Shown here one piece after another: positions 54,107-64,000 of a DNA stretch of 64,000 bases (positions are counted from its first letter, which is position 1; the number at the start of each line of letters is the position of its first letter). The notes under the pieces were generated by a model. That model made no database searches. It was not told the origin of the DNA and saw only the letters and a list, made by a program, of their open reading frames with translations. This stretch comes from Dictyophora rubrovolvata (taxonomy: Eukaryota; Basidiomycota; Agaricomycetes; Phallales; Phallaceae): positions 1,674,001 to 1,738,000 of the forward strand of contig CP114126.1 in the NCBI GenBank assembly GCA_029959195.1, given 5' to 3'. Both the position numbers and the translations under genes were made by a program.

Positions 54107-54891
54107 GACAGCGCAGCATGTACATCATCTTTAACGTTTGTCAGATACAGATAGTAAATTTGGCACGATGTATCCGAGATCAATCCAGATTGCACGTTGC
54201 TTTCAATCGGCGCTTTAAGATTCTTAGGCGCACGTGGTATCGTCACATCCACATAAAACAAACTTTTTCTGTTGTACTGACACGTCGGAACGCCTATTTG
54301 TATAAAATGTCGGCGATTATTGAATTATTGGAGAAGCTTGGACTGATTGATCTTCATTTCGGGAAAAAATCCATATCAAGCTAAGTCTAACAGAAGCTCA
54401 GAATTTCGAATATCGTCTCCGGTATATTCTCGCTGAGTTAAAAGGTAAACGCAGAACGGGCTAATATCGGATGCTAAGTAAGAAGATCTTTGTTTAAAAC
54501 TGCTTGTACTAATTCGAAGTTTGCAGAACCTATATTTGTCATGTGTCCATCTGCTTCAACTCACTTGCAAGCGATACTGGTGCTCTATCCGTCGTTGCGG
54601 GTGTCCAATATTCTAGTAAAGTTGAAATAAAACCAATTTGGAACGCTGCTTTTTGTCTGATACATATCTAGTTATGAATGAAAGGACAATGAAAGGACAT
54701 GCTCGTTATCATCCATCACACGTCTCCCGGTCCGTCACACAATACTCGACCCCATTTCGTGACTTCTAAGTTCTAAACGCGATTCATGTGATCAACAATT
54801 GTATGATAAAACAATATCGTTTTCAGCTGTTAAATAAGACGTGGTATCTCTGTGGGGCCGGTCCGCGTCCGCTCACGTTGCGAATCACACA
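54107..54891. other. Intergenic, upstream of GH3 gene
   Basis: No supported gene; frames at 54118-54384 and minus 54049-54261 have no motif. It contains the likely promoter of the beta-glucosidase. Confidence 0.4.
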
Positions 54892-57800
54892 ATGCGTACA
54901 GGTCATTTCCTTCGTCTCCTATCATCGTTCTTACTGTGTTCGAACTTGAACGTTGCCTATGGAACGTCAGCCTCAACTGAAGCAGTGGTAACTGCTAAGC
55001 CTAGTTCGACCGCGACTGCAACTACGGATAGTACGGATACGACACCATTATACAAAAACCCAAATGCGCCCATTGAGGATCGAGTTAACGATCTCATAGG
55101 TCGAATGACTTTGGAGGAAAAGGTTGCCCAAATGTGCGACACCTCTGGAAGGCATTTTTTTTTCATTATTTACTTTTGAACAGAATCCAGGGGGATATGG
55201 ACGGATGGATGAATTTCACAGACCCATTGGACGATACTTTGACGCATAATCAAACTGGCTTAGTAAGAATTCCAATAACTATGCTTATGCTCTTCAAATC
55301 ACACCTTTCTACTAGGAAGCAATGATGGCTTCCAAGGCAGGTTCTATCTGGGGTAATACATCCATACCAAGATTTCTATAGTTGTAAATAATTGCTCAAC
55401 TACTCGTCATCCATTTGTTAGGTGGTTATGAAACCCCCTGGGACAAATTTGTGTAAGTTCATTAGCAGGCTCGTTGCCGTCTATCTCTTAAAACAATAAA
55501 AATCAGCTTCGGAGTAACAGTCGGTCAGAAATACCTAATGGAACAGACAAGGCTCGGTATTCCTGCCCTTTTCCAATCCGAAGGTTTGATTCAAATGCTT
55601 TCTTTTCTTTCCATCTCAAAGGCAATGCTATTAAATACAATTCTCCACTAAGGTGTTCACGGTTTCACCAATAACGGCACAACGTGGCCTTCTCCAATCG
55701 GTCTCTCTAGCTCTTTCAATACCGAATTATTGAAACAAGCCGCTGCAACCATTGCCAATGAAGCCGAAGCTCTTGGTGTCACGTTAGTCTAAAATACACA
55801 CTATTCTCGTTTAAACTATTCTAATTCTTTTTTTACAGTCAAATATTCGCCCCTGTATTAGATTTATCTCGTGAATTGCGTTGGGGCCGAGTTGAAGAAA
55901 ATTACGGCGAAGATCCATTCTTGTTCGTGTTCCTCCTAGTCCAAATTTCACGCAAGGATAAAGAATATTTTTTTTTCCACTAATAGAACAGGCGAAATGG
56001 GTAATGCCTATGTGACTGGTTTGCAAAGTGGACAACGACGAAATGTTTCTTCAACGGCGATAGCTCGAATGGCTGCGACTTGTAAACATTTCGCCGCATT
56101 TGGGTCACCCCAGGGAGGACTGTGCGTATAATTGACATTGGTTCTCTCATAACACGTGATAGTTATTGTGTCCTTTCCTAGGAACCTTGCTCAAGTAACC
56201 GGCGGTGAGAGGGAACTGCGCACATACTATTTGAAACCTTTCAACCGCGCATGTGTGAACGCACTTTCTATTATGACTGCATATTCGTCATATGACGGGA
56301 TACCTGCTGTATCGAACAAACGTAAGTGAAACGTGTCGTTCTGTCTGTTCTGTCAACATTTTATCAATGGTTTTATTGTTAAGATCTTTTGACTGACATT
56401 GTAAGTGAAACTTGAATCGACTATTTACATACCAAGTCTTACTGTACCGTTTCTTTTTCCCTTCAGCTGAGAAATGAATGGGGTTGGCCATATTGGGCAA
56501 CATCTGGTAAGGGCTTTTCTTTTGAAATTACACCTGTATTCTCAATCAAACTTTTAGATTCGGGGTATGTCCACAACCACATTTTTGTAAACATGGTTAC
56601 TCACATATTGGCTTGTTGTTTCGCAGATCGGTATGTGACCCTCATCGCAGCTCCACTACTTGAAGTAACCTGATTTCACAAAAAAACAGGTCGATCTTCT
56701 CATAACTACCCATCAAACATGTGATAGTCGTCCCTGTGCCGCAAAAATGGCACTTGAGAATGGTCTTCAAGGCGAAATGGGCGGTGGAAGTTACACATAT
56801 GAAACTTTGCCAGGTATTACAGCACACCAAAATGCTCAAGAAGGTCAGCCGCTGAAGGCATTTGCATAGACCAAGTCAACAATGGAAGCGTGGATATCAG
56901 TTATATAGATGAGGTCACTAAGACCATGCTTCGCACAAAATTCGCTCTTGGTTTATTCGAAAGTAAGTACTATCCACATTCCATTCAAGTTATGAGATAA
57001 TTCATTCACTTATGGTGACACTCATTTATAAATAAGATCCTTACCCATACGAAGACTACATCGACTTCCTCCGTACGAATGCCACGCGCACTCTATTACA
57101 CCAAATGGAAAGGGAGGCAATTATCCTTCTCAAGAACGACAATAATATTCTACCACTCAGTAACACCGGTGGATCGGTTGCACTGATAGGACCCCAAGTT
57201 AACCGGGTGACTGTGAGTAATCATATCATATCTCTGTTTACGAAGATTTCGTGTCAATTCTTGTTCATGGTGCTTTTCCAGTTCGGAGATTACGTATTCT
57301 TTAATGCTTCTCTGAACGGAATATCGCCTTTGGATGGCGCGAAGCAAGTGCTGGCCGGGACAAACGTCACGATCAACTTTGCTCAAGGATGCGAACTATG
57401 GTCAAATGATCAATCTGGATTTTCTGAAGCCGTAGCAATAGCTCAGCAGTCGGATGTTGCCGTCGTTATGGTTGGAACATGGTGTAAAAAGCCTTTTTCT
57501 TTCTCAAGTTCAGTCTCCTAACTAAGTAATCTAAAATACGCACTCTTTAGCCCTCGATCAGACGCTACTGTGGGAAAGTGGTACCAACGCCACAACAGGA
57601 GAACATGTTGATCTCTCTGATTTGACACTCGTCGGTGCTCAATTCGACCTTGTTCAAGCGGTCCAAGCTACTGGAACACCGACTATTGTGGTCTTTATCT
57701 CTGGAAAGCCAGTTGCAGAGCCTTGGATTGCTGAATGTATGCCCTTTGAGCCCTCTACTAAAACGAAAAACTCTTCTAATGCTATCGAATAAGACGCGAA

Positions 57801-58779
57801 TGCAGTTGTTCAACAATTTTATCCCGGTGAACTGGTATAGTCTACATCACTTCTTTTTTCAAAAGCAAAATAGCCACAGCCATCATTTCTAGGGCGGTGT
57901 AGCACTAGCTGAGATTCTGTTTGGATATGTCAACCCTTCAGGTAAGTCATTACATACATCTCTTTCTTTCTTTTTTGCCTAGCCCCAATATTTCTTTCAT
58001 TTAGGAAAATTGCCGGTTTCCTTCCCACGTACCATTGGCACAGCTCCAGTTTTCTACAACTATATTAAAACCGGCCGCCCGGTTGACCCTGGCATGATAA
58101 CTCCGAATGGAACCCTAGTCTTCGGACATCAGGTAAGTTCCGAGTCGTTATCGTACGCGCTTACAGAGCCTCTGGTGATACCGCTTCATTAGTATGTCCT
58201 TGACACCCCTGTGCCGTTGTGGAGCTTTGGGCAAGGACTTAGTTATACGACGTTCAATTAGTGAGCCTATTCTCTCTCAGACATGTTTTTTTTCTTTTCC
58301 CGATCAATCACACAGCACCGACCTCAAGCTTTCTAAGACTACTATTGGGACCAACGAGAACTTCACCGTGACTGTAACAGTTCACAATACTGGCTCCATG
58401 GACGGACAAGAAGTTGTTCAAGTACGCCAACTACCTGCAATTGATGACGTTGAATGCTTGAATGCTGAAATACCTTAGGTTTATGCAACTGACCTAGTCA
58501 GTTCGGTCGTAACACCAAATCAGTTCCTTGTAGGATTCCAGAAGGTTAACATTCCGTAAGTGATCGACGTCGTTTTCCCGACATCGTTATACATGAACCT
58601 GACATTTCCCCGACTTCAGGGCCGGTGGTTCTCAGACTGTGACTATTCAAGTTTTGTCCGAACAGCTTGCTGTTTGGACGTTGCAGAGTGAATGGTCGGT
58701 TGAACCTGGGCAATTCCAGATTAAAATTGGAAATAGCGCAGAAGCTTACGCTCAGACAAACTTAACAGTTTCGAAGTGA
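54892..58779 (+). CDS. Secreted GH3 beta-glucosidase, many introns including two micro-exons
   Basis: GH3 enzymes cleave beta-linked glucose (cellobiose, laminari-oligosaccharides) with a catalytic Asp nucleophile. Start ATG at 54892 with signal peptide MRTGHFLRLLSSFLLCSNLN; the frame is open to 54841 only with GTG. Domain 1: RMTLEEKVAQII, QGDMDGWMNFTDPLDD, ALFQSEGVHGFTNNGTTWPS, PVLDLSRELRWGRVEENYGE, TCKHFAAFGSPQGG. The nucleophile loop is ATSDSGSVDLLITTHQ; the codons for DSG-S span exons of 7 nt (56558-56564) and 4 nt (56627-56630). Domain 2: EAIILLKNDNNILPLSNTGG, SVALIGPQ, SGKPVAEPWIAEY, FYPGELGGVALAEILFGYVN. Domain 3: fibronectin-III-like, GQEVVQVYATDL to GQFQIKIGNSAEAYAQTNLT. It looks whole; splice sites were set by frame and family match. 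Works outside the cell, probably alongside the GH55 enzyme. Confidence 0.9.
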
Positions 58780-59419
58780 TTTTTGTTCATCTATGTGTAT
58801 TTGCGAGACGCGACATTTGAATAGCACGCTATACATGCGCGTTACAGTGTGGTTGTTGTTTGAGTACAACGGACTGCAAACACTAGTAAGAGGTAACTGT
58901 TGGAGTTACGACGCGATCACATTAGATTAGATGATATTACATACGCGTGACATGTATCGTCCTGAGGCCTACGTCTTTTGACCGTAGCACCTCAGTGCTG
59001 TTGAAAAGTAACGCTGCCGTTAGCTAATACACGAATCCGCGGATTGCAGGTGGCAGCCAATAATATTTCTTTTGTCTTATATTCGTAATTTTTGCTCTCT
59101 AAAATATGTCTCAACATAATAATTTTCTTTTTGTATTTAAAGTCGAGCTAATTATTGGTAATATACGATCCTCTTTTATTCGCTCTATCTCCCCGTCAAT
59201 ATCCCCGCGCCTGTAATCTCAATACCTATAGTAACTGCTCATTATAGGCTGAAGTTTGAATAATTAAAGACAATTCATTTCACATAGGTCAATCTTTGAA
59301 AGGTGTGAAATGAAAGTGAAAGTGAAGATGCGATTTTGTCACTTCGCCGATACCATGTGGTGATGTAGCGCCCGTCCGACGTTAACCACCACCTGTCTTG
59401 TTGCAACCCGTCACCAAGG
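58780..59419. other. Intergenic between GH3 and MYND genes
   Basis: Plus-strand neighbours on both sides. No gene seen. An AATAAT/TATTTAAAG region at 59060-59150 is AT-rich. The promoter of the next gene is probably in 59250-59419, where GAAAGTGAAAGTGAAAG repeats occur (59310-59326). Confidence 0.4.
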
Positions 59420-62400
59420 ATGGCGCATCTACTGTTTTGGCCCGGAAAATATTTTTTCTACCCAATTGGAAACACCTCTGCTACCTGTCTGACTCGCGAT
59501 ATTTCCCCGGACGAGCCTGCGCATATCCTCCTACTCGGATGTGGAGATCCCAGGAACGTGCTATACACCACCCACTCCGAGCCCCGATCCCGTAAATCCT
59601 TTATCTTTTTTATCACAATTCAATAAAGCTCAGAGCATTGCAGAGACCCGGCAACTGGATTTTACTTGCTGCGATTTGGACGCAGGCATACTCGGTAGGG
59701 CTTTGTCGCCACTCTGTCAAGTCTAGATATATAATTGGTTGTTCAGCACGCAATGTCCTTCTATTCACCATGCTACTCGATGGGGAACCAATCACAACCA
59801 CTGTGTGGAATATTTTCTTTCACATGTACCTCGACAAGGACTCCCATTCCATCCTGGTCCAACAGTGCAAAAAACTCGTCTCTTTTTCAGAATCCTCCCA
59901 GCAGTGGAACGACTCGCCATATGGTTCCTGTTTGCGCATGTGCACCGACTACACGCTACGAGAGCTCCGCCGTCACTGGTCCCTTTACGCAGAAATGCAG
60001 GATCTTCCCCATTCACGATTAGAAACCATCCGCAAAGCCTTCACTGATCTTTCCAAATCCACTTTAAAAAACTACAAATATAATTTGAGCCTAACACGAT
60101 CTGCAGGTCCGGCCTTTGTTCTCGCACCCCCGGTCACCACAGAGCACTTCAGACACTACTGGAAGACTGGTCTTACGTTTACCGATGATAAGAATCTTAT
60201 CGCCACTTCTACCCTTCTCAATCCCACATTTGTCTATTCCCTTGCCGGTGAGGGATGCGCTGTTCACTATGGGACAGATCCCACAGTACCATTTCACCAT
60301 GCTGCATTATTCGGAAACGCAAAAAGGACTCCGTCCATCATAGACTTAGTCAAATCCTCTAAAACATCATTCAACGATTGGTGCTCAAGTTTCAAAAGCC
60401 TTTCGGGTCGCTGTGTCTTGCGCTTCTTTTTAGGCGAAGTTACTGCCGTCTGTGCTGCTCTCGGAGCCTTTGCCGACACGGGATCACTTGATATTGGCAT
60501 ACCTGCCATGCGGTGGAAGATGCCGCTAATTCAGTTGAGTAGCGCAGAGTATATTTCTGGATCAGCTCCTCATGCTTTCAACGTCATTGATACATCGAAC
60601 CTGGAGGACCATCTTGGCTTGCTTAACATCATAATCGCCGCAGTTCCCTTACTGTCTCGCTCTATGCCTTCTAGCACACTATATACAGAATCTCTTGTCT
60701 TGGGTGCTCAAGAGAATGTGACTAAACATTTTCATGAACGTCTATACGCCAATATCACCATCGCCAGTCTTCTCTTCGGCATTTGCCCAGTTGACTACCT
60801 CTCCGGCTTTTCCTCCCGCTGTAACACAACAGAAATTATAATGAATATGACCTTCAAACCTAACGACTCAAAAGTAACCCAATTCCATCGCGTGACAACA
60901 TGGAAATTTACTACCTCTGGGGACATTCTTCTCAGGTCTGCCCAAAACGCCCCCATGTTTAATGACCTAGCTCAACTCGGAACTCTCCTTTACGACATGT
61001 ACCACAACATGTTCGAACAGGAAGATTCGCTCACCTTCAACAGACTCAACCAGTCTAACTTCTTCAAGGCAATCCAGCTTTCCAACATCATCCACTATAC
61101 CCGCGAAACATTTGTCCTAATGCTTAAACTCATCAGAAGGAACCTACAAATCCCGGCTCAAAGCTGGCTCGAAGTGATGAACCGCTTCATCGCTCTACGA
61201 GGCGCCGATTCATCCATGCCAATGGACTCGGTCAATTACAACGACCTTTGTGCGCACCTACATCGTCACTCGATTTACACGGTCCCCTTCTATTACCTCC
61301 CTTCAACACGAAGCGGTGTCTTTTCAGCGTGGCCCTCCATTCCTCCCGTCGTCCGCGTTTTCTTGATAGTGCCCCGCTCAGCACTTGCTGCCTTGGAAGA
61401 CTTACCAAGCGAAAAAGTCGGCACTCCACCATTACAGTGCAATGTTAAAGGCAATTGGTCTTGTAATACATTTTCCTCCATTCATGCGGCCTTCGGTCAT
61501 ATCATTTCAACCGGGACAAGAGGCCGCCCCTCCGTGTTGTTCGAAGAGGACGAAGAGGGATGGAAGGGGGGACCATCCTCCTCCCTCATTGTTTCTTTTG
61601 TCATGTCATCTGGCTTATTAACAGATACTGAACCGCAAGAAAACCTTAATGTCAGTTTCAGCATCAGGTCTACAACTGGCACAGTCATGCTCGTGCCTAA
61701 GCTCGGATTTGAGCTTGCAATCTTTTCTGCCAAATTAACGGACAAGGATCATGTCATCGTTATCCCCGAACAACCACTTCCACAACCGTCCACTGTAACT
61801 GCTACCCTTTCTTCTAACAGAATAACAAGCCCATTGAAATTGGCATCAGAAATTGGTACCTTGAATCCTGTCGCCGTCGAACTAGACGAACAATGCGAAT
61901 TGCTGACCCTCTTCACATGCAGAGTTCCCGTCGAGAATGACAAGGTTCGACATGCTTTCGGTACCGCAGGAGAAATGCCACGAATCGCACAAGTTTCTCC
62001 GTGTGTGATGAGACTTACTATTTCTGGCTACAAACAAGATATTGCATATCCTTTCCCTGTTGTAGGGAGTAACAATAAGCTTCGACTCGCACGGAAGTCA
62101 TTATGGGTGGAGGTAAAGGGCACCCGAACCACAGCCTCGCTTCGCTTCGCTAACGTTCGTTATACATAGGTAGTAGTCCCAGTCTTCGGCCCTTTGAAAC
62201 CTGACGGCATGAAAATTACACCTTTCCCCACTATACGGCACGAAAACAGCCACAATCCCGTTCCTTGGAATATCCACCGTATTAATTTGTCCAATCTACC
62301 TACACTCGACCTCACGGGTAACAAAGATGTCAGCCTTTGGCTCAACACGCACGTCGGCTCAATGATGTCCGCGCGTGAACGCTCTCTGAGAAAGAAACAG

Positions 62401-63102
62401 CAAGATGATACTTTAATGTACGTCAAAGACACTCTCCACAGCATCTTCGTCCGTGCCGCAGGTCTCCAAAACTCAGGCCCCCCGAAAAACCTTTTCGCCT
62501 TATGCGATGTAGCTACCAAGAACTGCGACACCATCTTTTTCATCTCTAACATCAAATACGATCTCCATTCACACACCATGGTGTGCGATGGATACGTTTT
62601 GCCACTCACAAACGACATCATGCCAAAATTAATGTCACGTTTCCACCACTTGATGTCAAAAACAGCAGGGATGGTGAATATATCCGTTTACAAAGGTGAA
62701 ATACAAGCATGGAAACAACTATTACCCGCTTTCGTCGAGCGGTGTCGAACATCCTGGACTCACAAACCCGATTGCGAATACAAATCTCAAGGTAAAATTC
62801 CTCTTACAGAAGAAATGGAACTCGATCCTCTCTGTAGCTGCGGTCGCGGAAAAGACACCGAAGGAATGCAACAGGTCGCTTTGTGGCGTGAATATGCGCC
62901 GTACGTAACTAGGGTGGCTCTATCTCCTCTATTCGCCGTGTCATACCTGGATCCCATCGGGCGCGATCCAAGCAGGCACAAATGCTCAGTGTGTCGTGGA
63001 GTTGGAAAGCCAAAGCTGCGGGGATGCAGTGCGTGCAAGAAGGTGCGGTATTGTTCGCCTGAATGTCAGAAGAAGGACTGGAAAGCCCATAAGCCACGGT
63101 AA
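59420..63102 (+). CDS. DUF4470 and MYND zinc-finger protein, 1173 aa
   Basis: Four exons: 59420-59591, 59644-59694, 59747-62112, 62170-63102. The N-terminal DUF4470 domain reads FYPIGNTSATCLTRDISPDE, ILLLGCGDPRNVLYTTHSE, LDFTCCDLDAGILARNVLLF, WNDSPYGSCLRMCTDYTLRE, characteristic of large basidiomycete cytosolic proteins with a C-terminal MYND finger. The MYND finger is complete in its cysteines at the end: CSVCRGVGKPKLRGCSACKK and VRYCSPECQKKDWKAHK. The third intron (62113-62169) is open to translation until a stop at its last bases; splicing it out joins ARKSLWVE to VVVPVFGPLKPDGMK, which is the family continuity. Function unknown; MYND suggests protein-protein binding. The start was fixed by DUF4470 conservation; the internal ATG frame from 59638 is a read-through of intron 1. 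Confidence 0.88.
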
Positions 63103-64000
63103 GGCTTAAAAGATTGGTCAATTATGGCATTTTTGCTAATCCCGCTTGGATTAGTTGCAAGCCGCAATAATTACTAATTATGATGAACATTCAGCTCTCG
63201 AGTAATTAACGTTGGTCAGAAAGAATTAAAAAAAATATCATCGTATAGAGCATTGCTTCTTATTTCATAGTTTTCTCCATGAAACCTGTATTCCCATTAC
63301 TCCCGTTTATCAAATATACTGCATTCGCGCTTCACTCTAATATAATTGAGGAAACTTAGACATACGTAATACTCAGTCATACTCAGCCGGACTCTCAGCC
63401 AACCTTTCATTCATAATGGGCCCTTGTCCTCAAACCCTAAACCCTGAACCCTACCTTTCGAATATTAGTCCAACCTTCAAATAATTGTCTTTCCGATATA
63501 TAATTTGTCTAGTGGCAGCATTGGATGAGCTCAAATGTATACCATCAATTCAAAGGACATAGAATTCAAACACGCATCTGCCACTAATGGTCCATTACAC
63601 TGACAGTTACTAAAATGACCTTTCCCATGTATGTAGCACGCATGGTTTTTCATAGCAACAACAGTGAATGGACGTGAAAAACCACATCAGGATCTTTTCT
63701 TTTCTGATTTGAGTTCCTCTATTTCTTCGAAGTAGGTTGGGATTGGAGTGAGTGGGAAGATGGAAGATCACGCCTGATTGATTGGTGACAGGATGTTGAA
63801 CTTGGGGTTTTGAAATAGCTGGCGGTTGGATACCGACCCGAGAGCTCCCTTGGAGAAACCTTTGTATATGTCCTGCCTGTGTTGTCGGAAGCCTGGCCAT
63901 AGCTAGGGTTCACACGTTCACCGCTGCGACGCGCGCGTGGATATCAACATATCGTTGTTCGAAGGGGAAAACATTTCTCACCGTGTTTATTACTGTGCGA
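63103..64000. other. Right-end intergenic stretch
   Basis: No supported gene. A minus-strand frame at 63719-63913 (SGRYPTASYFKTPSSTSCHQ) has no true ATG and no motif; it could be the last exon of a gene beyond the edge, but evidence is thin. A CCCTAAACCCTGAACCCT run near 63435 resembles a short interstitial telomere-like word, by chance size. Confidence 0.35.

Noticed and set aside
63421-63450. Telomere-like CCCTAAACCCTGAACCCT
   Set aside because: Only two to three imperfect units, inside ordinary sequence; chance is enough.
1-64000. CRISPR arrays, rRNA genes, LTR retroelements
   Set aside because: I looked for regular spaced repeats, rRNA words, long terminal direct repeats and reverse-transcriptase motifs and saw none that hold.

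Overview
The window looks like a gene-dense stretch of an Agaricomycete (mushroom-forming basidiomycete) nuclear genome. The evidence is many genes split by 50-65 nt introns, two DUF6593 proteins, a DUF4470/MYND protein, small secreted proteins, a peroxygenase-type haem-thiolate protein, a free-standing MOCOS-like PLP enzyme and hAT-class DNA transposon remains. I see no bacterial operons, no CRISPR array, no rRNA and no convincing tRNA. All functions are read from motifs and remembered family features; no search was run.

Layout. 1-1190: 3'-truncated proteasome lid subunit Rpn9 (minus). 2213-3958: secreted GH18 chitinase. 5063-5290: Gly/Leu-rich small secreted protein. 5806-6830: internally deleted hAT transposon with matched terminal repeats and a perfect 8-bp target duplication. 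7579-8154: secreted precursor of six near-identical repeats separated by Lys-Arg (Kex2) sites. 8654-10189: p31comet (MAD2-binding) homologue. 11246-11696: Cys-rich small secreted protein. 12510-13240: secreted or type II membrane protein. 15854-16625: DUF6593. 17700-18538 and 18920-19906: two convergent multi-pass membrane proteins. 22753-26440: GH55 exo-beta-1,3-glucanase. 26660-29441: tandem array of three Cys-rich secreted proteins homologous to the one at 11246. 30894-32608: Rai1/DXO decapping nuclease. 33875-35790: ER co-chaperone P58IPK/DNAJC3. 36702-38644: MOCOS-like PLP enzyme. 39023-39580: MITE-like inverted-repeat element. 40197-41401: AT-hook-like protein. 43163-44095: haem-thiolate peroxidase/peroxygenase family. 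46219-47184: sulfotransferase-like protein. 47.6-48.1 kb: hAT fossil next to a decayed copy of part of the 40.2-41.4 kb gene. 50773-51524: second DUF6593. 51706-53104: alpha/beta hydrolase. 53480-54106: unknown protein. 54892-58779: GH3 beta-glucosidase. 59420-63102: DUF4470/MYND protein.

Two themes stand out. One is a secretome: chitinase, GH55 and GH3 could together attack chitin and beta-1,3-glucan, either in remodelling of the fungus's own wall or in feeding, and they are mixed with at least six small secreted proteins. The other is conserved core genes (Rpn9, p31comet, Rai1, P58IPK). The most interesting observations are the Kex2-repeat precursor with its alternating V/F repeat register, the four-gene secreted family whose first exon is exactly 100 nt in every member, and two micro-exons of 7 and 4 nt that carry the catalytic-aspartate motif of the GH3 enzyme.
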